Origin: Paramecium sonneborni
Lineage: Eukaryota; Ciliophora; Oligohymenophorea; Peniculida; Parameciidae
DNA length: 64,000 nt
Direction of reading: 5' to 3'
Assembly (NCBI GenBank): GCA_905182985.1
Contig: CAJJDN010000143.1
Location: 210,341 to 274,340, forward strand
Each line of letters begins with the position of its first letter. Positions within the stretch are counted from its first letter, which is position 1. This document shows positions 53,268 to 64,000 of this stretch, piece after piece. The position numbers and the translations under genes are program-made. The notes under the pieces are model-generated. The model saw only the letters and a program-made list of their open reading frames with translations, had not been told where the DNA came from and did no database searches.

Positions 53268-54110
53268 ATGAGCATGCCTTATTTTAAGCCTCGTTCATAA
53301 AACAGCTAGAATTCTTTTATTAAACAATATTAAGACTTCTTATAAAAGAATAGAAAGCATAATACAACGATTTTAGAACCTTAAAAGCAATAAACAAAAT
53401 AATCATATTCTCCTCTCTTTAAATAACCTTAATTAAGTTATTCTAAACTTAAGAATCTAAAATTATAAATTAGTCCTAGTCCTAAAAGACTTCATTGTTA
53501 TTCTATGAGTACTCATCAATAAACAGAAAATTCTACCTAAATAGATAGATCATTAAGTTAATATGAATTTGAAATTAAAGATAAATCAATTAATAGTTGT
53601 AATCTATTCTAAGAAACAACAAAATAATTAGAAGGTGTTTAATAATAAACTCCAGAATTATAATTAGAAATATAAGGAATATTGGGTTTAATTAAAAAAG
53701 AAAAATAAGTCATTTTGAACGATATGAAATTAATGACTAAATAAATGAATAAATATAAACTTGAATATGAAGACATTTATATATAATAAGAATTATTATA
53801 ACATAAATTCAAAGTAGCTAAAGATGGTAATGAAATTCATACTCGTTCTAAAGATAAAATTAATGACACTTATATATAGATGATTTAATTATTAAAAGGC
53901 CTTTAAATATAGCATAATGATGTCTTACCAGAATTAGAATATAGTTTATCGAATACAATTGAAGACACAGATGAAGAAGTTAGAATACCTGATAAAGATG
54001 AAATTATCATTTTATAAAAACTTATTATTAAGAAGTTAGCCAAGAAAATTGAAGATTAAAAATAATTAAATTAAATACTCTAAACTAAAATTAAAGAATA
54101 TGAAATTTGA
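53268..54110 (+). CDS. Coiled-coil protein, unknown function, about 280 aa
   Basis: Single exon from ATG 53268 (MSMPYFKPRSQNSQNSFIKQ) to TGA 54108-54110, Gln-rich through TAA/TAG codons. The N half is basic and Ser/Pro-rich (ISPSPKRLHCYSMSTH). The C half is helical and likely coiled coil (ILGLIKKEKQVILNDMKLMT; IIILQKLIIKKLAKKIEDQK). No domain recognised. Its stop is 16 bp before the next gene's ATG. Coding composition is convincing; function is not deducible. Confidence 0.7.
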
Positions 54111-54126
54111 TTTTACTTTATATTTA

Positions 54127-56084
54127 ATGTTTAATATAATACTATTTCAAATTATCATAAAAACCTTTGCATTTCCAGATGTATCACTCTCATTTGGCTC
54201 TATCACACCAAAATAAAAAGACCCTGAAGAAAACCTGCCTCAAACTATTTATTAACATAATCTCATCAATAAATATTTTGATTATGATTAATTTCCTCTA
54301 TTTTCTTGTTGTCCTACTAATTTAACTAAATACAAAGTAGATTCTCAATCTATTCATGGTCATGGAAAATCAAAATTTATAATACCCTTGACTATTACAA
54401 ATAATTAAAATGAAACAATTATTTTGAGAGAATTAACAATAAAAGATTATTTAGACTATTAAGATATTTCTGTTGCTCCTAAATTATCTAATTTTCCAAT
54501 CATACAACCTCATTAAAGCATTGTTATTGATTTTATTCATAGTTGCGAAAGATAAGTAAAAAATTCCAATTATTGGAGTATTTAAAATGTCTTTATTCGT
54601 TTTTAAGACTATTAAGGATTCAATTTCTAATATTAATTTATTTGTGATAGCCAATACCATCCTAAAAGGTATAATTAATATTATTCTTAGATTTGATTGG
54701 AGCAATATAATTTTAATTACTTTTGATTCTATTGTTATTATTATTTTAGCAACTTTTGGGAAAATTTATTCATTTCGAGTAGCTTTTGTAACACCAGCAA
54801 AAAGAAGATAGTTTTAATAATAAAATATTCAAAATGTTGATTTAAGTCCATTTTAAGGATTTTATTTATATTGGCCTTAAGCTTTAGGTTATATGGGATT
54901 TTTATTAATTGCTTTATTTACTTCCATGATTTATCAAGATAAAGCAGAGAAAATTATTAAAATTTTTATATATTTTATTTGTGGTCTGACTTCATTTCAT
55001 TTTTTTAATGAAATATTTGGTATATTCAGAAATACATTTACATTTTTAGCTGAAAAGATTTTTTGTTTAAAAATTAGGGATTATTTATCTATTGTATTAT
55101 CAACCTTACTTATGTTTTTATATCTTTATTTTGAATAACCATGGTTTGTATGTATTATTAGATATTTATTATTAGGTTAGTAATCTTTTATCAATTTGTA
55201 TTTTAGGATCTATGATTAAATTATTCAAAATAACATCTTTAAAACATTCTCTTTAATTTTTTATACCTATCATGATTGTAGATATATTTTCTTCTATATA
55301 TCTAAGTTAAACAGTCAGATATGAATGGGATAGTGTTGCACTGAGATATTTTAATACACCGCTTTCAGCATAATTTCCTTATTTTCATCAAATTTATAAA
55401 AAAAAATGTGCCTGGATTTCTATTTTCAATTTGCTATTTCCTGGTAAATTATTTATACAAAAATAAGGATTCTTTTTAGGCTATGTAAATAGATTTGATA
55501 ATCATAAGTAAACTTATGTATATGAAATTATTGCTTTCTTTGGTTTATTATTTGGACTTATTTTATGGGTAGTGATATAATTCATATTTTCATTCCCTCT
55601 TCCAACGTATTTCTAAATTATCTAAATTAGTTCTATCTTTACATAAATATTAATGATACTTACTACCACTTTGGTTGCAATCTAAAGAAATGAATTTAAT
55701 ATATTTTATACCGGTAACTTTTACGATTAAATACTTATGGATCCATTCAAAAATGATATTTTACTTTAAGAACCAACGACATTAGAAATGTTTGGATTAG
55801 GCAATAACACTTAAGTAATTAAGAAAGATAACATATCTTAATAAGATTTGATCTCGAGAGGAGATTAAGGAGTAGTCTTAAATAGTCAACTTTTTGTTGG
55901 CTTAACTTCTATTAATCGCTCATTATAATAAAGTGTTTTATAATCCAACCAATAAAATCATAATCATAATTATTATGATAAATCTTAAACCATTTAGGAA
56001 TTATATCTGCAAAGTTTAATTGAATGGAATTAAAAAGAAAGTTAATATGTCTAGTCTCATTCGGTAGATTTTTAATCTATATGA
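54127..56084 (+). CDS. Multipass membrane protein with signal peptide and luminal domain
   Basis: Starts MFNIILFQIIIKTFAFPD (ATG 54127), a likely signal peptide, followed by a roughly 160-residue soluble, luminal-type region (LTKYKVDSQSIHGHGKSKFI, PLTITNNQNETIILRELTIK). Then come about seven to eight hydrophobic segments: ILITFDSIVIIILATFG, GYMGFLLIALFTSMIY, IFIYFICGLTSFHFF, YLSIVLSTLLMFLYLYF, HSLQFFIPIMIVDIFSSIYL, EIIAFFGLLFGLILWVVI and IFTQILMILTTTLVAI. Introns of 22 nt (54669) and 31 nt (about 55175) join frames. The tail is Gln/Asn-rich and cytosolic-looking. TGA 56082-56084. It is reminiscent of receptor-like proteins with an extracellular domain and a 7TM unit, but no family motif is certain. 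Confidence 0.72.
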
Positions 56085-56201
56085 GGAAGTTTATTTATAT
56101 AAATAATTGTCATTATTGCCATTTAAATAAATCTTATAAATACTTTAAAATTATATGATCCAACATTATCTTATAAATTTTTAATTTAAAATTTTTATTT
56201 G

Positions 56202-58706
56202 ATGGCATTTTAAATATAAACAGTGTTTTAAGGAAAAGGAATAGATTTGGAAAATAAATTACTCTAATAAAAAACCTGCAAGTTATTAGGGTTTTTAAAG
56301 TATGGCTAGAGATTGTATTTGAGTGAAATTACAATTTAATTAAATGAGAAATTGGAACTTTTACTTATTAAAGACGGAGAGATATTGAAAATGTATAAAA
56401 AATTGAATTCATATATTAGTTAAAAATATATAGCTTCAAATTCAATAGAAAATATAAATTAAAACTTTGAGTAACTTAAAAGATTATTTTGGGTTGGCAA
56501 AACTAATTGTTAGGGATAAAAGATAGGTAAATGGAATGCAGTTTGGAGAGGTGAAAAGCTTAAGGTAGGGGGATATTATAATGATGAAGGAGAAAAATCA
56601 GGAAATTGGATTGAACTATTTGAAAATTATTGGGAGTAATCTAACATCAATAAAATAGTAAAGCATAGGTAACATATGAAGGAGTATATGATAATGGAAA
56701 GAAAAAAGGATAATGGACAATTTTTTAAAAGGATATTGAGATGTATATTTGATTTGATTATAAGTGGAGGAGGAATGTATAATATTGAGGGAGAAAAAAC
56801 AGGAGTATGGATTGAGGCTTTTGAAAATTATAGTAGGTTTTAATTCTAATATTTTAAAGTTGGTGCAAACTTAGATAAATTGGAAAATATTAGAATGGAA
56901 AGAAAGTAGGAGAATGGACTCAAATTTATAGGAATAAAATAATGTTTATTATGATTATTTAATAATTAGAGGATTTGGAACTTATAATGATAATTAAATA
57001 AAGGTTGGAAATTGGGTTGATTTATATGAAAATTTCTTTGAGTATTTTCACTAAATATTTAAGTTGGGGTTAGATAACATATAAAGGGAAGTATTCAAAA
57101 GGTATTAAAATTGGAAATTGGCAAACATTTTAGGAAGATAAAAAAATGTAAAATATTTTTTATATATCATACAGAGGAGGTGGGAATTATAAGGAAGGAG
57201 GAGTAAAGGATGGGGAATGGATTGAGATTTCTAATAGAAATCATGAGATAACATATATAGGATAATACAAGAATGGAAAAGGATATAAATAATTATATAT
57301 TTCTCATAAGAATGATATAATGTATAGATTGAAATTCATTTTATAGAGGAGGAGGTACTTATAATGACAATGGTATGAAAAATGGAAAATGGGTTGAGTT
57401 GCAGGATAATTATTATGAGTAATTTATAATTCATTAAATGAAAAGTTTTGGTAAGGTAATTTATGAAGGAATGTATAACAATGAAAAAAAAATAGGAAAG
57501 TGGCAGGGAATATATAATAAAAATCCTATGTATAAAATAGAAAAGGTTTAATTCTAGATGTTAAGGAGAATATTCATTTGACACTAAAATTGGTATTTGG
57601 ACTGAGTTACACGAACATTTTTAAAAGTATCTATGATAATTATAATATCAGTGGATGTTAAGTTAAATATAAAGGAGAGTATAAAAATGGAAAGAAATTT
57701 AAAAAATGGGATACAATATATTAATATGATATTATGTAAGAAATTATAGCATTTAATTAGAGGAGGAGGTTTTTATGATGAAAATGAATTAAAAAATGGA
57801 AAATGGATTATATTAGATGAAAATTTTGATAAGTATTTAATTAAATAAGGAATCAGTCTTTGTAAAGTTATATGGAGTGGATAATTCAAAAATGGAAAAA
57901 AGATTGGAAGATGGGAGATTATTTATAAGGATAAAATTATGTAATTATAAAAATTATCGAGAATAGAGGAGGAGGAACATATGATTAAAATGGTATTTAA
58001 TAAGGGTAATGGATTGAATTGCATCCAATATTTTGGGAGTAAACATTTGTTAAATATGAAGTTAATAAATGATAACATATAATGGAGTTTATTGGAATGG
58101 AATAAAGGTTGGTTATTGGTAGATGAATTAGTAGAATATTAAAATGTAGAATAGTAATATTATTAATAGTGGTGGAGGTTTTTATGATGACAATGGAATG
58201 AAGTAAGGAAAATGGATAGAATTGGCTGAAAAGTTTTTATAGTAATATATTTACAATAAAATAGAGCAAATTTATATGTTATTGGAGAATATATTGATTC
58301 AAAAAAATATGGAAAATGGGAGGCAAATTTAAATATGAAATTAATGTATGATTTTATTTAAATATTTAGAGGTTATGGTTTTTATGGTAATGGATATAAA
58401 AATGGAAATTGGATTGATATAAATGATCCATATTTAAAGTTTGAAATATTATAATAATTTTGGATAGCACTTTACTTAGTTACATAGGGAAGTATGATAA
58501 TGGAAAGAAAAAAGGGAATTGGGACACATTTTATAATTATAATAAAATGTAATTAAATTAAATAATTAATTAGTGGAGGAGGTTTATATGGTGAAAATGG
58601 GTTGAAAAATGGTAAATGGATTGAAATTGATGGAAATGTGAATATAAGAAATAAGGAGTAAAATATAAAGGAGATGGAATATCAAAATGATGTAATGAAA
58701 TAATGA
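56202..58706 (+). CDS. GGG-Y/GKK-GxW tandem-repeat protein with introns in each repeat
   Basis: Start MAFQIQTVFQGKGIDLENKL (ATG 56202). A helical N-terminal part is followed by about eleven repeats of roughly 55 aa with the pattern I-GGG-x-Y-x-x-x-G-x-K-x-G-x-W-I-E-L ... Y-x-G-x-Y-x-N-G-K-K-x-G-x-W, for example GGYYNDEGEKSGNWIELFEN, VTYEGVYDNGKKKGQW and GGFYDENELKNGKWIILDEN. Each repeat (about 205 bp) carries a 22-28 nt intron just before GGG, at about 56734, 56941, 57147, 57319, 57530, 57736, 57938, 58146, 58347 and 58548. Most also carry a second intron before the Y-x-G part. With these removed no TGA interrupts until 58688-58706; the end is uncertain. It belongs to the expanded ciliate repeat families distantly like MORN. 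Function unknown. Confidence 0.75.
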
Positions 58707-58789
58707 ATATATATATAAATTATCTTAAAGTATTGAGTTTAGTATAATTTGGTATTTAATAATTAATTTAAGAAATATACAGGGCTGTT

Positions 58790-61010
58790 AATAAGATATG
58801 TGATATGATGTTGTTGAGGTAAAGGTGGAGATAGAGTTGTGAATAAAACCAAAGGTTGATTTAAGAATAACAAAAGATGAATTTTAATTGGCAAAAAAAG
58901 GAGGAGCCAAAGAGAGAGTATTGATGTAATCGTGAAGATATTTGGAAAGTTTAATTTTAGTAGTTCAAGAAAGATTGAAACATAAGAATTTGTATTATCA
59001 TTAATGACATATACAAATTTAAGGGTATTGAAATATAGATGAATATTAAATGGGATTTAATGTTTAGATTTTATGATTTAGATCTTAATAGAATAACTAT
59101 GATATAAGTATTAGCAATTCATGTAATTTAAATAATGGAAGAAATTAGCAGCTTGTGTAATGGATGAAGATACATTTAGGAGGTGGTGATAGTAAAATTA
59201 TTAGATATTATTGCAATCAATCTAAAACTATTGATAATAGATCTTCCATTTGATTGGAATATTTAGATCATTTACCATTAATTGGATTTAGTTTTATTTT
59301 GAAATTGAAACTAAATTATATGGTATTGCTGCTGGTTAAAAACCTATTATTATCATTCTGCTAAAATACAACACTAATTATTATTTAGACTTAGAAGATG
59401 TATTTGGTTGGAGAAAGAAAATGATTATAAAAATTAAATTCGATTCTTAAAATCAGTATGAATCTAAATTAATAGAATATATTCAACATGTATTATATAT
59501 GAAGATGGTATTATAACTATGAATTTACATTAGGATGGTATAAGAGGAGCAACAAGTCAAATTAATAATGCAATTATTTATTTATAGAATAGTAATACTT
59601 GATAAGCCTTATCCAAATTTTCATAATTAAAAAATGTTGTAATATAATCACTTTTCCCCTCTCAATTAAATAATTGTGGTTATATGAATGAATATTACCA
59701 TTGTCATTTTTTATATTAATCAGGAAAATAAATTATTAATGAAATCAAATGGATCAATGAAAATATATAGTTGATCTTAGCCTCCTGATGAAAATACCGA
59801 TTTGAGATAAACTTATATTGAATACATTTTTAATTGATAATTATCAACTCTATATTGCTGATAATCAAGATAAAGTTCTAATCTTTGAAAAAACTGAGAT
59901 AACAGGCACTTGAACATCATACCTTATAAGTAGATGCTTTATTTTAAATCAGAATATATTTATTTACTGGGGGTAAAGATTAACATATTACTATACAGGA
60001 TGCAATATAAATCAAAGAAGATTTCATCATACAAATTATATTTATTAGATATTAGTAAATCAGCATTTTAACCATTTACTAAAGGTGTTTCTTATTCTGA
60101 AGAATAATAAGTATGGCAAAATTTTGATTTGAAATATTATGTATATAATTAAGATCTCTATAATATTAATTTAATATTATAATTTTTTAATTATAAGAAA
60201 AATTAATTAATATAATACATTAATTTATTCTTGTGTGTACAAAAGATAGAAAAATAAGCAATTAAACAAAATCAAACCTAAGATTATGAGGAAAAGACAT
60301 TGTGGGGATATTGAAGGAGAATTTTTATATTCATTCATGTGGAGTCATTCATGTGGAGATGATGCAACTCTTAGATTATGGAGTAATTTTTAAAGAAAAC
60401 AAATTCTATTTAATAGAACTGTATAAATTTCAATTTTATTGATAGAACACTCGATGAAAATGTTTATGTATCCTGATAGTGTTAGAGGTAAATTAATAGG
60501 AGTGAATTCTGATTTTATTATAGATGGATTCAAAGATGGGGGTGTTAGAGTTTATGATAGAGAATTAACATAGAAAAATTACTTAAAATATAAAGTGTTC
60601 CATTAATAGTGAATATTAAGCATTAGGATATCATGATAATTGCAAGTACATAAATAAATTTCCAGAATTTGTAATACATTTAAAACCATTTAGAAAACAT
60701 AAAAAAATAGATTTTAGTTTTGGTTATACCAAATTAATATCTACTTGTCGTAGTTATGATCTCATCTTTTGGGATGTAACTAACTATTGTTTAATAAATT
60801 CCAACACTCCTATTTAAGTAATATGGCATATAATGGTTAAGAAATTAATTGTATCTCTATTTGCTCCTAAACAACTTGATAATTACTATCTATTAGCTGT
60901 TGATAATTATTTTTAATGAAGTACTTCTATAATGTAATTTAACAATCAAATTCTATTTAGATATTCATCTATCAATAAGAAATCTGAATCAATCTATAGA
61001 TGATCAATTT
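58790..61010 (+). pseudogene. Degraded EF-hand plus WD-repeat-like gene
   Basis: Protein-like pieces occur in changing frames with TGA codons I could not splice out. An EF-hand-like part lies at 58930-59160: FGKFNFSSSRKIETQEFVLS then, after an apparent one-base shift, KWDLMFRFYDLDLNR. WD-like parts follow: GDDATLRLWSNFQRK (about 60357), GVNSDFIIDGFKDGGVRVYD (about 60500) and KLISTCRSYDLIFWDVTN (about 60740). The order EF-hands then WD40 is known from EF-hand/WD proteins. It is either a decaying gene or a gene with introns I missed. No start is assigned; the end is taken at a TGA near 61000. Confidence 0.42.
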
Positions 61011-61337
61011 CTATTAACTATGGAGAGAAGATTTGATAATTAATTTGGGAGAGTAATAAAAAAATTATGAAATTTATATTCAAGTTTATCATTCATTATC
61101 TTAAATATCATCAATATCATCCTCTTCTATATACTATTTTACTATCTTTACACTTTATGTTCCCAAATTATCTAATATTAAAATTCTAATTTTTTATTTT
61201 ACTTATTTCTGTCATCTTATACTGAATGAATATATTTGTTAGTTTTTATTGTAATTATTATAAATGACATTTTATCGATGTTTATATTGTTTTAATAAAT
61301 TAAATTCATTCTTAAATATAATTATTATTTTTACATA
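61011..61337. other. Intergenic spacer
   Basis: About 330 bp of A/T-rich DNA between the degraded WD-like gene and the small membrane-protein gene. No coding signal seen; it holds the latter's promoter. Confidence 0.5.
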
Positions 61338-61802
61338 ATGGATTAACAAGATTATCACAAAATTGATCCAACTATTATCGAAGACCCTATGTTAGACGAT
61401 GGTTACACCAGGTAAGTTCTTTATTTTTATAAATATTAGAAAATTTGGAGCCTACAAACCTAAATTTCATGGAACTACTCCAGGTTATTATCCTTTTGAA
61501 TGCATTGATTACATTTATGTCATTCTTATGACTATCTTTACTTGGGGAGTCTGTATACCTATATGGTATGGATTGATAGAAGCTGGTAAGTACTTTAAAT
61601 CTTAAAAATAGCTAAGGCAAATTCAAAATAATATGCAATAGTTTGTGCAGTGGTGTTTGTAGGATTTTATGTAATATAAGCATTAGCGACATACTATGGT
61701 GGTAGAATGAAGAAAGTGATTGAGAATCAAATGATTGAAGATAAATTAAAAGAGATGTAATAGAAAGAACTTGATAAGTAAAAGCTTTTAGCAGCAATAT
61801 GA
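61338..61802 (+). CDS. Small two-transmembrane protein, 136 aa
   Basis: Start MDQQDYHKIDPTIIEDPMLD (ATG 61338), stop TGA 61800-61802. Two introns (28 and 26 nt) give an exact reading frame. Two hydrophobic segments are visible: IDYIYVILMTIFTWGVCIPI and YAIVCAVVFVGFYVIQALAT, followed by a charged helical tail (KVIENQMIEDKLKEMQQKEL). The acidic N terminus and basic-acidic tail probably face the cytosol. Family not recognised. It is followed after 63 bp by THOC3. Confidence 0.75.
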
Positions 61803-61865
61803 ATATTAATATAAGATTGTTATTATATAAAGAAAATTAGAATTTCAGATATAAATTTTTAAAAC

Positions 61866-62837
61866 ATGTTTTATTAATAATTTAAAGAATACCCAAAAAA
61901 TTCATAGAAAGAGAAAACTCATTAAGAGCGTAAGACAATAAAATCAATGGAGTGGAATTGCAATGGGAGTTATTTAGCTACGTCAAATGATTGTTCTATA
62001 AAGATTTGGTCGTTTGATGGGAATAATATTAAGAGATCAACTGATTTAAAATAAGGATCAGAATAATTGGAGAAATTATTATTTCATCCAAATTAACCAG
62101 ATATCATAGCATCAATAACAAAGGAGTATGTAAAGATATGGGATATCCGTACAAAATAGAGTATAAGATAAGAAAAGAAGGAATAAATGGGGATAGCGTG
62201 TTGGAGTTTAAATGGTAATGAATTAGCAGTAGGTATAAAATAAAATAAAGAGACTCAGATAATGTTTATAGATATGTAAGGAGGTGAGAGATCAATAATG
62301 TATTAACCAAAAGATAAAGATAAGAATTTTGAATTAAAAAATATAATGTATGATAGAGATGTTTTAGTAGCAGTTGGATAATAGAATGGAGTAGGTATGA
62401 TATAATTTATGGATGTTAATAATCCTTAATTACCACCTATTTATTAAATGGAAGCACATAGAAGTGGAATAACTTAGTGTAGATTCAGTAAAGATGGTTA
62501 GCATATGTATACAGGTTCATAAGATTCTTTAATATTGGTTTGGTAATTACCAGATTTATTATGTTGTGGATAATTGATGACAATAGAATCAGAGATCAAA
62601 TCAATGTCTGTTTATGATAGTAAATATATAGCAGCAATTGGATTAGAAGAATAAGCATATATCTATTAAGTAGATAGATGTTTAGCAGGAAAAACAGATC
62701 ATATTGATTCAATTAAATTAGAAGGTTAACCAACAGAAATATGTTTTCATCCTAATAAATTCATATTAGCTATTGTTTGTTAAGATAAAAATAAATAAGA
62801 GAGTGTAATACATTTATATGGTAATTTGGGTGTTTGA
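61866..62837 (+). CDS. THOC3: THO complex subunit 3 (THOC3/Tex1), WD-repeat protein
   Basis: WD40 propeller subunit of the THO/TREX complex, which couples transcription to mRNA export. Intronless, 323 aa, close to family length. Repeats: IKSMEWNCNGSYLATSNDCS then IKIWSFDG; KLLFHPNQPDIIASITKEYV and KIWDIRTKQS; GIACWSLNGNELAVGI; SGITQCRFSKDGQHMYTGSQ and DSLILVWQLPDLLC. The specific run 'HPNQPD..A...K..KIWDIR' then 'CWS.NG...AVG' matches THOC3 rather than a generic WD protein. Start ATG 61866, stop TGA 62835-62837. Convergent with the next kinase gene, 77 bp between stops. Confidence 0.82.
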
Positions 62838-62914
62838 ATATTTTGTAAAGTATAATTAATTCTATATATATATATATGGATATCAAAATGTGGTTTTGTA
62901 TGATGATATATATA

Positions 62915-64000
62915 TCATTTCTTCTTGGATTTACGCTTATCCGAGAATTTCTTAATCCAAATATGATCTTTAACTTATTATAATGATAATCTTTTAATTG
63001 GATCTACTTCGAATAATCCTACAATTAGTTCTTTTACATCATCATTAACACATTACCAAAACTCATCTTAAATATCATAATTGCCATCAATTATATTTTC
63101 TTTGATTTCTAATAATATTTCTGAATAAAAAGGATGATATCCACATAACATAAAATAAAGAACACCTCCTAAAGCAAAATTATCAATTTTAGAAGTTAAT
63201 TCTTTACAATGTTAATAAACTTCAGGTGCAATATAATTCATAGTTCCACATTCAAAATTCTCTTTTCTTTCATTCAAAATAGATAAATAATTAGCAAATC
63301 CAAAATCAATAATCTTTACTTATTTAATTGAATTCTAATTCAATACTATCATAATATTCTCTGGTTTAATATCTCTATGTACAATACCCATTGAATGTAT
63401 ACATAACAGTGCTTCTGTTAACTATGATAACACCATAGCTGCTTCTTCCTCAGCCAAATATTTCTTTTCTTCTACATAATCATATAAATCTCCATCCTTT
63501 ATTAATTCTGTAACTAAATATATATGACTTCTATTCTCAAAACTCTCTACCAATCTTATTATATATGGATGATTTATCAATTTCATTATCTCAACCTCAT
63601 GCTTTATAGTTTCTACTTAATTCATTGGTATCTATTGTTTATTTATTATCTTTAAAGCATATGTCTCCTTTGTCAACTTATCCTAACATTTATATACCAT
63701 CGATGACTAGCCCTGTCCAATCTTCTCCAATATTGAATACTTTTTGCTTATCTCTCCACTCCCATAATACTATCATATATACTTGTTATAAGCCTCCAAT
63801 GCATTCTACCACATTCTAAATTGCTTATCATCTGAGCATCCATAACTCTTACCTTTATACTATTTCCCAACATGTAATACTTCAAAACCATACTTCTAAT
63901 TTTATTGGTGCATCTTTTCCTCTATTATCAAACCCTATAAACAAATCACCTTTGAAGGACTTTCTCCCTTTTTATCAAACTCTAACAGCACATGTGGATA
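62915..64000 (-). CDS. CaMK-like protein kinase with PH-like N-terminal domain (5' end outside window)
   Basis: The gene runs off the right edge. The visible N part has a PH-like ending helix (DDKQFRMWQNALEAYNKY), typical of kinases of this ciliate type, then the kinase domain: ILEKIGQGQSSMVYKCQD, catalytic Lys in TYALKIINKQ, VTELIKDGDLYDYVEEKK, HRDIKPENIMI, DFG in IIDFGFANYL, CGTMNYIAPEV and GGVLYFMLCGYHPF. The C-lobe ends DPIKRLSLQQVKDHIWI followed by a basic tail (KKFSDKRKSKKK) and TGA 62917-62915. All catalytic residues are present. A 24-nt intron near 63770 joins the PH and kinase parts. Confidence 0.88.

Noticed and set aside
56202..58706. First judged a pseudogene because frames break many times and TGAs occur
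   Set aside because: Removing regularly placed 22-28 nt GT...AG introns rebuilds one frame through almost all repeats, so an intact intron-rich gene is the better explanation.

Overview
The window reads as macronuclear DNA of a Paramecium-like ciliate. It is very AT-rich. Long genes read through only if TAA and TAG are glutamine and TGA is the sole stop. Frames are joined by tiny GT...AG introns of about 19-35 nt. Genes are packed tens to a few hundred bases apart on both strands. Gene models below were read by eye using this code; intron positions I could solve are stated, others are approximate.

Layout. 1-6.6 kb: an SHIPPO/sperm-tail PG-rich protein, a 579-bp perfect TAA repeat, an unrecognised gene and a glycerophosphodiesterase. 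6.6-17.5 kb: a 7.3-kb P-type ATPase/guanylyl cyclase fusion, two helical/TPR-like genes and the SUMO E1 subunit SAE1/AOS1. 17.5-28.1 kb: a kelch protein, a PH-type protein kinase, a MORN protein, a LITAF-like membrane protein, a Gln-rich RCC1 protein, a small GRD-Y-I repeat protein and beta-tubulin. 28.4-46.8 kb: two four-domain voltage-gated Ca channel alpha-subunit paralogues in opposite orientation (28.4-34.8 kb minus, 40.6-46.8 kb plus), enclosing a CFAP210-like ciliary protein, a 7TM receptor-like gene and a RhoGAP. 47.0-48.5 kb: two dead genes side by side, a third channel copy with its middle deleted and a GSK3-like kinase. 48.5-54.1 kb: a PH-kinase, VPS53, ribosomal protein uL6 and coiled-coil proteins. 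54.1-64 kb: a multipass membrane protein, a repeat protein whose repeats each carry short introns at fixed places, a degraded EF-hand/WD-like gene, a two-TM protein, THOC3 and a CaMK-like PH-kinase running off the right edge.

No operon logic is expected. The recurring theme is cilia and excitability: tubulin, SHIPPO, CFAP210-like and MORN proteins, two Ca channels and a guanylyl cyclase of the kind tied to ciliary cGMP signalling. The most notable structures are the internally deleted third Ca-channel copy (47038-47423), the neighbouring broken GSK3 gene, and the repeat gene at 56202-58706 with up to two mini-introns per ~205-bp repeat.
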